NCBI GenBank assembly: GCA_947450225.1
Contig: CANFUO010000015.1
Location: forward strand, 1-35,225
Source of the DNA: Burkholderiaceae bacterium
Lineage (GTDB): Bacteria; Pseudomonadota; Gammaproteobacteria; Burkholderiales; Burkholderiaceae
Direction of reading: 5' to 3'
DNA length: 35,225 nucleotides
The position numbers and the translations under genes are program-made. The notes under the pieces are model-generated. The model did not search any database and was not told the origin of the DNA. It was given only the letters and a program-made list of their open reading frames with translations. Each line of letters begins with the position of its first letter. Position 1 is the stretch's first letter. This document shows positions 8,037-15,240 of the stretch, piece by piece.

Positions 8037-9011
8037 ATGAAAGCAATCCAGCTGATTCGAGTCATTGTTATATCTTTCATCGCATGTGTACAATTCTCAA
8101 TTGCACATGCTGATGAATGGCCTTCATCGCCAATTCGCTTAGTGATTCCGTTTGCTCCGGGTGGCGGAGTAGATGGTGCCGGAAGAATGCTTGCACAGGC
8201 TTTAGAAGAAAAACTAAAAGTGTCTGTCATTGTTGATAACAAAGCGGGGGCAAATGGCACGATTGCAATGAATTATTTACGTCAATCCAAACCAGATGGC
8301 TATACCCTATCAATGGTCTCAACGGGTGCTTTGGATGTCAATATGGTGTTAATGACGCTACCCTATGATCCAGCAAAAGACTTTACCTACATTACTTCTT
8401 TTATTAAATTTCCATTTTATTTATCAGTCACACCCGAATCCGGGATCAAATCTTTAAATGACTTAGTCGCCATGGCAAAAGCAAATCCTGGCAAAGTTAC
8501 CTATAGCTCCCCTGGTGTTGGTAATGGTATTCATTTGGCAGGCGCTATGTTAAGCCAGATGACTGGCACTCAAATGACGCATGTCCCCTACAAAGGAGCC
8601 GGTCCAGCTGCTGTTGCATTATTAGCCAATGAAGTAACTTTCACCTTCGGCTCAGGTCCATCTATATTAAGTTTTGTGGATGCAGGTAGGGCAAATGTTA
8701 TAGCAACTTCTAATCTAAATCGCATCCCCAACCGCTCGAGTTACCCAACCTTAAATGAACTTGGACTAAAAGGATATGATTGTAGCTCGCTTGGCGGCGT
8801 TGTAGGGCCTGCTGGAATGCCCCCAGAGATAACTGCAAAGCTTTATAAAGCTATTGATGAAATCCTTTCTAATAAAGCAATGCAAGAAAAGATTCTTAAA
8901 GCTGGTTTGGTGCCGTGGCAAGTTACTGGAAAACAATTTGAAGAGGCCATCGCTGCAGATAGAAAAAAATATGGTGACTTAATTACTGCGGCGAATATGA
9001 AAAATAACTAA
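8037..9011 (+). CDS. Bug/TctC-type periplasmic solute receptor 1
   Basis: This is a 324-residue receptor of the Bug (tripartite tricarboxylate transporter) family. A Sec signal peptide is clear: basic start, hydrophobic core to about residue 22, cleavage after AHA (residue 25). The ligand-loop motif PGGGVDGAGR (41-50, conserved Asp46) and PDGYT (86-90) are typical, and so is the length. Known Bug proteins bind carboxylates or amino acids and feed TctA/TctB, which are not in this window. It is downstream of the cupin gene. Its C-terminal half contains GYDCSS, where many members have a Trp-rich patch. The ligand cannot be read from the sequence. Confidence 0.93.
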   Translation: MKAIQLIRVIVISFIACVQFSIAHADEWPSSPIRLVIPFAPGGGVDGAGRMLAQALEEKLKVSVIVDNKAGANGTIAMNYLRQSKPDGYTLSMVSTGALDVNMVLMTLPYDPAKDFTYITSFIKFPFYLSVTPESGIKSLNDLVAMAKANPGKVTYSSPGVGNGIHLAGAMLSQMTGTQMTHVPYKGAGPAAVALLANEVTFTFGSGPSILSFVDAGRANVIATSNLNRIPNRSSYPTLNELGLKGYDCSSLGGVVGPAGMPPEITAKLYKAIDEILSNKAMQEKILKAGLVPWQVTGKQFEEAIAADRKKYGDLITAANMKNN

Positions 9012-9019
9012 TTTTTACG

Positions 9020-9046
9020 TTGAGGTACTTCTCATCGGTACCTCAA
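9020..9046. terminator. Hairpin between convergent genes
   Basis: A perfect 9-base-pair stem (TTGAGGTAC / GTACCTCAA) with a nine-base loop fills the gap between the Bug stop at 9011 and the convergent CMD-like stop at 9047. There is no long T-run on either side, so it may act as a shared weak terminator or as a 3'-end stabiliser for both transcripts. Confidence 0.65.
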
Positions 9047-9616
9047 TTAACCTTTAAAGTTAGTTAACACAATTCCCTCTGGCAAGGGGACTCGGACAGT
9101 ATTTAAAATGACGGATACAAATCCAAAATATCCAATCGTTGCCATTAAATCAATGAGTGTTGTTTCACCAAACTGCTTAAGTGCTTTTTCATAAGTCGCA
9201 TCTGATACTTGCTTGGTATGTAATAGTTCATGTGTGAACTCATAAATAATTTGTTGTCCAGGATCTGTTAGATGAACTTCTTGTTCTAAACCAATTGCAT
9301 CAACAATTGATTTTTCAATACCTAAATCAATCGCTAAATTACTATGGATATACCATTCATATTTGGCAGACCAATATTTAGCAGTAATTGTTATAGCAAA
9401 TTCTCGCAAATGATCAGGTAATGAATTTTCGAATCGAATACTATCACCCAATTGACGTACTCGATCTGCAAGTACTGGCTTTCTAATGAGTGCATTAAAT
9501 GGTCCACTCACTCTTTTACGTGGACTGGCAATCAATGTGTCAGCCACCGAGCGTTGCTCAGGCGTCATTTGATCTAGGGGAATTGGCAAAATACGAACAG
9601 TTAATGGTTGACTCAT
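9047..9616 (-). CDS. Carboxymuconolactone decarboxylase-like (CMD/AhpD fold) protein
   Basis: This 189-residue all-helical protein belongs to the carboxymuconolactone decarboxylase-like family. The core segment AKYWSAKYEWYIHSNLA (about 79-95) holds the EWxxH signature seen in CMD-type members. It has no Cys at all, so it cannot be an AhpD-type peroxidase, which needs a CxxC pair. Its start overlaps the stop of the ThDP-enzyme gene by four bases (ATGA), a sign of coupled translation and joint function. A role as a decarboxylase or lyase on the same substrate chain is an inference; many members remain uncharacterised. Confidence 0.82.
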   Translation of the reverse strand: MSQPLTVRILPIPLDQMTPEQRSVADTLIASPRKRVSGPFNALIRKPVLADRVRQLGDSIRFENSLPDHLREFAITITAKYWSAKYEWYIHSNLAIDLGIEKSIVDAIGLEQEVHLTDPGQQIIYEFTHELLHTKQVSDATYEKALKQFGETTLIDLMATIGYFGFVSVILNTVRVPLPEGIVLTNFKG

Positions 9617-11289
9617 ACGGGGACCCAGGCTAGTTGTGCTTGATAAGCAAATTCGGTTTTAACGTCAATAACAGCAGGTAAGTTACTAGCTACCGCTGCT
9701 TCAAATGCAGATTTAAAATCTTCAGGTTTTTCAACAGTAATACCAAAACAGTTAAAAGCTTGTGCAATCTTGGCAAAGTCAGTTGGTTCATAAACATAAC
9801 ATTCTTTTTTTCTTCCCTCAGGACGATCGCCATACGCAATATTTAAGTTCTTTACACCCTGTGATAAACACTCATTATTATTCACAATCACAATCACATT
9901 CAGTCCCCAGCGCTTTGCTGTTTCTAATTCCGGTAAATGATACGAGAATCCTCCATCACCTGTAAAACAGACAACAGTTCGATGTGGTGCTGCTGCTTTT
10001 GCCCCAATGGCAGCTGGAAAAGACCATCCTAATGAACCTGCAGCGCGCATGTAAAACTGTTCCGGATGGGTCATGTCTACAAGATTCCCCGTCCATAAGG
10101 CAGAGTAACCTGTATCCGCAACTAAAATGGCATCCTTGGGCAATATGTTGGTTAGTTCTCGGCAAAGTCGTTGTGGATGCATCGGTGTTTGTGTTCTGGA
10201 TAACTCAATTTCTTGCTCTTTCCACCACGCATCAGATAAAGTCTTCGTGTAATTTAACCATTCATCTCGAGACTGAGCATTACAAGCGTGCGCAAGAACT
10301 TCTAAGGTTGATCTCACATCTGCTTGGATGCCAATGCACTTTGCATAATTACGTCCAATCTCCACAGGATCCATATCTACTTGGATCGTCTGTATATGTG
10401 CTCTAGGTAGTTTCCAATTGGCAGTTGTGTGATCACTGGTATTGCTACCAAAATAGATCACCAAATCTGCTTCATCAACCATGTGATTCGTACAGCTTCG
10501 ACCATATAAACCTACCATACCTCTAAATAAAGGCTCTTCTTCTAAGACTAAGGACTTTGCATCGAGGGTCACTGTAATGGGTGCTTGTATTTTTTTAGCA
10601 AATGCATGTAAAGCATCCCTTGCCCCAGAGATAACCGCTCCTCGATCCGCAATAATGATCGGTTTTTTACTTTTCGCTATAGCAGCTACTGCCACTTGAA
10701 TCATCTTGGCATCTGGCTGTGGTCGAAATGCTGGAAAGTGTGTATGTACCTCATCGACAGCAATCTCAAAATCAACTTCTAAGGGAGTTAGTGCATCGCC
10801 AGTAAAGCCGGCAACATCAATATGCGAGGGGCGTGGTGTACCAGTCGTTGCTTCACGAAATCCTTGCCGAATGAGATGTGGCATTTGCTCAACCACTTCC
10901 ATTTGCGCATTCAATTTTGTGACCGGCTCAAATAGTGGCGCATGGTCTACTTCTTGGTAAGAGTTTCGATATTGCATAGCTGCAACATGCCGCCCTGTAA
11001 AGGCGATCACGGGCGAATGACCTAAATAAGGATCTTGTAATGATGCGGCTAGGTTTGCAGCCCCAACTGACTGCGCCATACATATTCCAGGTTTTCCAGA
11101 TACACGCGCGTATCCGTCAGCCATATATCCAACCCCTTTTTCTGAATGTCCCAGAATACGTGTAATTTTTGTATCTTCCATTTCTGCGAGGGCACGTCTT
11201 AATACTGCATCCATAAAAAATACGTGGGTCACTCCGTAAGCTTCTAGTAATTTTGCGAAATATTTCGCACCAGTCATTTTTTCTGACAT
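9613..11289 (-). CDS. Thiamine-diphosphate-dependent enzyme, acetolactate-synthase-like
   Basis: This is a 558-residue ThDP enzyme with the three domains of the acetolactate synthase / benzoylformate decarboxylase family: PYR (about 5-165), central Rossmann-like (about 190-330) and PP (about 375-540). The catalytic Glu50 of the PYR domain is in GHSEKGVGYMADGYAR, a variant of the common HEQGA sequence. The Mg-ThDP motif is GDG (444-446) through NN (470-471). No regulatory subunit gene is nearby, which argues against biosynthetic acetolactate synthase. It is the first conserved gene of a unit with the overlapping CMD-like gene. A 2-oxo-acid decarboxylase, carboligase or oxalyl-CoA-decarboxylase-like reaction is possible. 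A GGAGAGG site precedes the ATG. Confidence 0.88.
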   Translation of the reverse strand: MSEKMTGAKYFAKLLEAYGVTHVFFMDAVLRRALAEMEDTKITRILGHSEKGVGYMADGYARVSGKPGICMAQSVGAANLAASLQDPYLGHSPVIAFTGRHVAAMQYRNSYQEVDHAPLFEPVTKLNAQMEVVEQMPHLIRQGFREATTGTPRPSHIDVAGFTGDALTPLEVDFEIAVDEVHTHFPAFRPQPDAKMIQVAVAAIAKSKKPIIIADRGAVISGARDALHAFAKKIQAPITVTLDAKSLVLEEEPLFRGMVGLYGRSCTNHMVDEADLVIYFGSNTSDHTTANWKLPRAHIQTIQVDMDPVEIGRNYAKCIGIQADVRSTLEVLAHACNAQSRDEWLNYTKTLSDAWWKEQEIELSRTQTPMHPQRLCRELTNILPKDAILVADTGYSALWTGNLVDMTHPEQFYMRAAGSLGWSFPAAIGAKAAAPHRTVVCFTGDGGFSYHLPELETAKRWGLNVIVIVNNNECLSQGVKNLNIAYGDRPEGRKKECYVYEPTDFAKIAQAFNCFGITVEKPEDFKSAFEAAVASNLPAVIDVKTEFAYQAQLAWVPV

Positions 11290-11385
11290 TTACCTCTCCA
11301 ATCGTGTGAAATCATTGATCTGTAGCTTATAAAAGGCAGACATCATTTGTATAGAATTTAATTTCTGTTTATCAGTAATAAACAT
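11290..11385 (-). CDS. Possible 31-residue leader peptide upstream of the ThDP-enzyme gene
   Basis: On the minus strand an ATG at 11383-11385 follows a strong GAGGGAGACAC binding site and opens a 31-codon frame. Its TAA directly abuts the ATG of the ThDP-enzyme gene (TAAATG), and the last codons of the frame (GAG AGG) form that gene's own ribosome binding site. The peptide begins MFITDKQKLN and ends TRLER; it is not hydrophobic and matches no family I know. Length and placement parallel the 31-codon frame at 256-351, though sequence likeness between the two is weak. Confidence 0.4.
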   Translation of the reverse strand: MFITDKQKLNSIQMMSAFYKLQINDFTRLER

Positions 11386-11612
11386 GTGTCTCCCTCTTGT
11401 AATTTTTCCTCTTATTTTTTAGAGGTTTTTTATTGAATAATCATTATTCTAACTCCAAAACTTATTTATTAAACAAATGATTAATAAATAAGTCGGCCTT
11501 TTTGATAGCGATTTTTATTAGCATTTACACTTAGTTTTAAACAACTGCTTAAAAAGTAGGGACATACTATACGTGTAGGAGACAAGTTCAAATATTTTGC
11601 ATCTAATGGAAA
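11386..11612. promoter_or_regulatory. Divergent intergenic region, AT-rich
   Basis: About 230 bases separate the leader ORF of the ThDP unit from the Bug gene at 11613. No gene is seen. There is a T-rich tract near 11400-11430 and an AT-rich repeat-like patch around 11460-11490 (TTATTTATTAAACAAATGATTAATAAATAAG) that forms an imperfect inverted repeat (CTTATTTATTAA / TTAATAAATAAG). It may be an operator or simply promoter DNA for the two divergent units. An AGGAGAC at about 11577 is too far from the ATG at 11613 to be its usual binding site. Confidence 0.4.
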
Positions 11613-12599
11613 ATGAAAAAAATTACTAAATCTTTATTCATGGTGCTAAGCGCACTTTTTATAACATCGCATACATTCTATTGTTTTGCGCAATCAAGTC
11701 CGCTTGACTTTCCAAATAAACAAGTTCGCCTCGTAGTTCCCTATGCCCCTGGTGGACCTACCGACATCATTGCAAGGCTGATTAGTCAACGACTCTCAGA
11801 GTCTTGGAAACAGCCAGTGATAGTTGATAACCGTCCAGGCGCTAATGGCAACACCGGCACAAGCTCGGTTGCTAAAGCACCTGCAGATGGCTACACTATT
11901 TTACTCAATACCACCTCAATTACAGTGAATGCTTCTTTATTTAATAATCCAGGGTATAGCCTTGATAAAGACTTTATTGGTGTAGCCAACGTTGCATCTA
12001 GTCCTAATATACTTGTTGCGGGAAAAAGTCTACATGCTATTAATTTAAAAGATGCTATTGAAGAAGCTAGATCTGGTAAATTAAATTATGGTTCACCTGG
12101 TGAGGGTACAACTCCCCACCTTTCTGCGGAGTATTTATTTAAGGTATTGGCGAAGGTGTATGTAGAACCTATTCAATATAAAGGAGCAGGTCCTGCTGTT
12201 AATGCAGCATTGACTGGTGAGGTTCAGTTTAGTAGCGTCGCGGTTCCTGCTGCTAGCCAATTTATAAAAACCGGGAAGCTACTTGGCCTGGCTGTCACTA
12301 GTGCCAAGCGATTACCGACTTTGCCTGATGTTCCCACGGTTGCTGAATCAGGCTTTTCTGGATTTGAAGATTACACGTGGGTTGGTGTCTTTGTCCCTAA
12401 ATCCACCCCAGACTATATTGTTGAAAAAATTAATGCCGATATCCAAAAAATACTAGATGACTCTACATTTAAAGAGCGTCTTAATACGATTGGTTTTGAT
12501 GCGGCTGGAGGTAGTGTTGTACAGATTAATCAATACCTAAAGAAAGAGTCTGATAAGTGGGCCAGGGTAGTCCGCGAAATTGGAATTCCTAAACAATGA
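11613..12599 (+). CDS. Bug/TctC-type periplasmic solute receptor 2
   Basis: This 328-residue Bug-family receptor has a signal peptide (lysine-rich start, hydrophobic core, likely cleavage after CFA at residue 26). The ligand-loop motif is PGGPTDIIAR (46-55, Asp51) and the second signature is ADGYT (91-95). It heads a rightward run with a cupin gene, which overlaps its stop by four bases, and two more Bug genes. The overlap suggests that receptor and cupin belong to one function. The ATG has no good binding site within the usual distance; an in-frame alternative with a better site was not found. Confidence 0.92.
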   Translation: MKKITKSLFMVLSALFITSHTFYCFAQSSPLDFPNKQVRLVVPYAPGGPTDIIARLISQRLSESWKQPVIVDNRPGANGNTGTSSVAKAPADGYTILLNTTSITVNASLFNNPGYSLDKDFIGVANVASSPNILVAGKSLHAINLKDAIEEARSGKLNYGSPGEGTTPHLSAEYLFKVLAKVYVEPIQYKGAGPAVNAALTGEVQFSSVAVPAASQFIKTGKLLGLAVTSAKRLPTLPDVPTVAESGFSGFEDYTWVGVFVPKSTPDYIVEKINADIQKILDDSTFKERLNTIGFDAAGGSVVQINQYLKKESDKWARVVREIGIPKQ

Positions 12600-13150
12600 T
12601 GAAAACAATATCTGATGTATTAAAACCTATTCGTAGAGTCATTACCGACAATGACTCCTCTGGAAAATCTTACTTTATGGAGGATGGTCCATCACCAGCA
12701 GTTAAAGAGGTTGCACAGAGACCTGGATATCGTGTAACTAATATTTGGCGGACAACGCAGTCTCCTGTACAGGTTAATTCTGAAGACTCCATTACTCAAC
12801 ACGCTGGTGTTCTGCCACCCAAAAATGGGAATGTTTTAAGAATTATTGATTACCCTCCTGAACCTAAAGATCCTCAAGAAATTAAACGTCTTCAGGATAT
12901 TACTTTCGCAAATTTATATCCAGATGCAGGGCATGATTTGCAGCCTGGCGATCATCCGGGTATGCATATTACAAAAACTGTGGACTATGCCATCGTCCTT
13001 GCTGGTGAGATTACAGCCATTTTGGAAACGAGTGAAACTATTTTGCGTGCAGGTGATGTTTTGATTCAGAGGGGAACTAATCATGCTTGGGCAAATCGCT
13101 CAGATTACCCCGCACGTATTGCATTTATCTTGATTGATGGACAGGACTAA
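12596..13150 (+). CDS. Cupin-domain protein, likely metal-binding
   Basis: This 184-residue protein has a C-terminal cupin (about 120-180). Motif 1 is degenerate: HPGMHITKTVDYAIVLAG provides His and Asp-Tyr in place of the usual HxHxxxE. Motif 2 is intact: GDVLIQRGTNHAWANR has His and Asn. This H-T-x-D-Y pattern is common in a widespread group of small uncharacterised cupins. It overlaps the receptor gene by four bases and precedes another receptor gene by 15 bases, so it is in one operon with them. Two ATG codons in a row (12596 and 12599) make the first residue uncertain by one. Function is unknown; an enzyme acting on the imported acid is a reasonable guess. Confidence 0.82.
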   Translation: MMKTISDVLKPIRRVITDNDSSGKSYFMEDGPSPAVKEVAQRPGYRVTNIWRTTQSPVQVNSEDSITQHAGVLPPKNGNVLRIIDYPPEPKDPQEIKRLQDITFANLYPDAGHDLQPGDHPGMHITKTVDYAIVLAGEITAILETSETILRAGDVLIQRGTNHAWANRSDYPARIAFILIDGQD

Positions 13151-13165
13151 AACTGGAGGTTTATT

Positions 13166-14134
13166 GTGCAAAAAATGATTATTGCTGGAGTTAAAGCTGG
13201 GGTTTTTACGCTTAGTTTTTTGTCATTTTTAGTTTTCTCACAAACGTCGAACTTTCCCAATAAACCTATCCACTTTATAGTACCGTTCGCGCCAGGAGGA
13301 TCTACTGACGCTACAGCACGAATCGTTGGTCAAAGGGTTTCTGAAATCCTTAAGCAGCCCGTGATTGTCGAAAATCGAGCTGGCGCGGGGGCAAGTATTG
13401 GAGTGCAATACGTTTCTAATGCAGCGCCTGATGGCTACACCATCCTCGTAGTTTCACCTTCCATTATCGTTAATGCCGCATCTGGCGCTTCATCTGGTTA
13501 TAAGCCTCAAGATTTTGAAGTGGTTTCTTTTGCAAGTAATTTACCGATGGGTATTTTTGTGAACGAAAAAGTCCCTGCTAATACCTTAGAAGAGTTACGT
13601 CAAGTCGCTCTTAAAGATCGCCTTTCTTTTGCAACAGCAGGCACTGGAACTCCGCCAAGTATTACTTGCGAAAACTTATTTCGTATTATCTGGAAATCAG
13701 ATGTAACTCATATTCCTTATAAAGGCTCTAGCCCCGCTTTATTAGCGACCGTTAGTGGCGAAACACCTATTACCTGCGGCGCAATGACTGGCGTTACCCC
13801 CTTTGCAAAACAAGGCAAAGTTAAAGTACTTGCCGTCTCTAGTGAAAAACGCTTAGCAAGCCTGCCTAATGTTCCAACAGTCATTGAGGCTGGTTACCCT
13901 CAATTACGTGATGATTTATGGACCGGTATTTTTGTTCCCAAAAATACGCCACCCGAAATTAAGCAAAAATTAAATCAAGCGATTAATCTTGCGATACAAA
14001 ATCCAGAGGTCATTGAAAAATTTGACGCAAATGATTTGGTTCCAATGGGTGGTAATTTAGAACAAAATAGCGCATATTATGCTTCTGAAATATCCCGTTG
14101 GATTAAAACCATCGCATTAGTAAAAGTTAAGTAG
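13166..14134 (+). CDS. Bug/TctC-type periplasmic solute receptor 3
   Basis: This 322-residue Bug receptor is signal-peptide bearing (cleavage probably after FS near residue 25). The motifs PGGSTDATAR (43-52, Asp48) and PDGYT (88-92) are in place. The GTG at 13166 is preferred because a near-perfect GGAGGT site lies five bases before it; the ATG three codons later is too distant from the site. Two Cys in the mature part (in ITCEN and ITCGA) are unusual for the family and could pair in the periplasm. It follows the cupin gene after 15 bases. Confidence 0.92.
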   Translation: MQKMIIAGVKAGVFTLSFLSFLVFSQTSNFPNKPIHFIVPFAPGGSTDATARIVGQRVSEILKQPVIVENRAGAGASIGVQYVSNAAPDGYTILVVSPSIIVNAASGASSGYKPQDFEVVSFASNLPMGIFVNEKVPANTLEELRQVALKDRLSFATAGTGTPPSITCENLFRIIWKSDVTHIPYKGSSPALLATVSGETPITCGAMTGVTPFAKQGKVKVLAVSSEKRLASLPNVPTVIEAGYPQLRDDLWTGIFVPKNTPPEIKQKLNQAINLAIQNPEVIEKFDANDLVPMGGNLEQNSAYYASEISRWIKTIALVKVK

Positions 14135-14235
14135 AAACTTCAGTTTTACCGAAGATTGAATCCCACATATTTTTGAGGTTAAACTAACCAATATCTATTA
14201 TTCAGAAAATACTGAAATTCTAATCAGGGGACCAC
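14135..14235. promoter_or_regulatory. Gap with two short inverted repeats between Bug genes
   Basis: The 101-base gap holds GGTTA-AAC-TAACC at 14177-14189 and TTCAG-AAAATA-CTGAA at 14201-14216, both with perfect five-base arms. Neither is followed by a T-run. They could be an operator for receptor 4 or weak mRNA hairpins that separate its expression from receptor 3. Evidence is only the symmetry. Confidence 0.3.
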
Positions 14236-15225
14236 ATGAACAAAGTATTCTTTTATAAAAGCCTTATGGCTATTGTTGTTTTTTTAATGACCTCCGTTAG
14301 TTCGCTAGCGATTGCCCAAAATGACTTTCCATCTAAACCTATTAATTTAATCTCACCCTATCCTCCCGGTGGTGCTGTTGATCAAGCAGCTAGATCGATT
14401 GCCCAGTCACTTTTTAAAGTGTGGAATCAACCCGTCGTTGTCAATACCAAACCTGGCGCAGGTGGCGCTATTGGTATTCTAGCCGTAGCCAATGCCAGTC
14501 CTGATGGATATACCCTGTTAGTAACTGCCCCGGCAATCTTATCTGTCCCCATATCGGATCGCATGTTTAATAAAACGCCATCCTTTGATCGCGCACAATT
14601 TACCCCCCTAGCTCTCTTATCTGCTGAACCTGTTTTGTTTGTGGTTAAAGCAGATGCACCGTGGAAAAATTTTGAAGAGCTTGTAAGCTATGCCAAGAAA
14701 AATCCTGATAAAGTTCCTTACTCTTCCACGGGCAACTACAGCAATCTTCATTTACCTGTGGAGATGATTGCTCATGCCTCAGCAATTAAGTTACAACATA
14801 TCCCCTATTCTGGCGGTGGCCCTGCATTAACAGCCGTATTAGGTGGTCAAGTCGCTATGACAGCTGGGGTTCCTGGTGTGGTCGGTCCGCAGATTAAAGC
14901 TGGGACATTACGCCCTTTATTAATTACGAGCGCAAAACGCCACCCACAATTTCCCGATGTGCCAACAGCAGTTGAATTAGGTTATAAAAATGCTGAATTT
15001 TATCTCTGGGCTGGATTATTTGCCCCAGCTAAAACTCCAGATGCTTTGGTTCAAAAAATTCGTAAGGATATAGGTCGCGCTGTCCAAGATCCGGAATATA
15101 TTCAAATGACTGAAAAAATGGGTGTTCTGATTGATTATCGCGACGGTAAAGATTTTGATGATTTTTTAAATAAAGATCAAGAACGTTTAAGCAATACCAT
15201 CAAAGGAATTGGCAAGATAGAGTAA
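14236..15225 (+). CDS. Bug/TctC-type periplasmic solute receptor 4
   Basis: This 329-residue Bug receptor has a long hydrophobic signal peptide, cleavage likely after AIA at residue 27. The motifs are PPGGAVDQAAR (44-54, Asp49), PGAGGAIG (73-80) and PDGYT (89-93). The first loop reads SPYPPGG instead of the common VPFAPGG. An AGGGGACC site lies close before the ATG. It is the last gene of the rightward run and converges on the Mo subunit of hydroxylase 2, leaving only 15 bases and no clear terminator. The closeness to hydroxylase 2 makes it a candidate for importing that enzyme's substrate, but the strands oppose and this is inference. Confidence 0.92.
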   Translation: MNKVFFYKSLMAIVVFLMTSVSSLAIAQNDFPSKPINLISPYPPGGAVDQAARSIAQSLFKVWNQPVVVNTKPGAGGAIGILAVANASPDGYTLLVTAPAILSVPISDRMFNKTPSFDRAQFTPLALLSAEPVLFVVKADAPWKNFEELVSYAKKNPDKVPYSSTGNYSNLHLPVEMIAHASAIKLQHIPYSGGGPALTAVLGGQVAMTAGVPGVVGPQIKAGTLRPLLITSAKRHPQFPDVPTAVELGYKNAEFYLWAGLFAPAKTPDALVQKIRKDIGRAVQDPEYIQMTEKMGVLIDYRDGKDFDDFLNKDQERLSNTIKGIGKIE

Positions 15226-15240
15226 CGCGCGCTTTAGCTG

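Noticed and set aside
9984-10406. 140-codon plus-strand frame
   Set aside because: It lies wholly antisense inside the ThDP-enzyme gene, whose motifs are intact; it has no ribosome binding site or family resemblance.
9613-11289. Biosynthetic acetolactate synthase (IlvB)
   Set aside because: There is no IlvH/IlvN regulatory subunit, the catalytic-Glu segment is variant and it is coupled to a CMD-like gene.
11455-11495. AT-rich inverted repeat as a terminator
   Set aside because: The stem is all A and T, no T-run follows and both flanking genes point away from it, so no transcript should end there.
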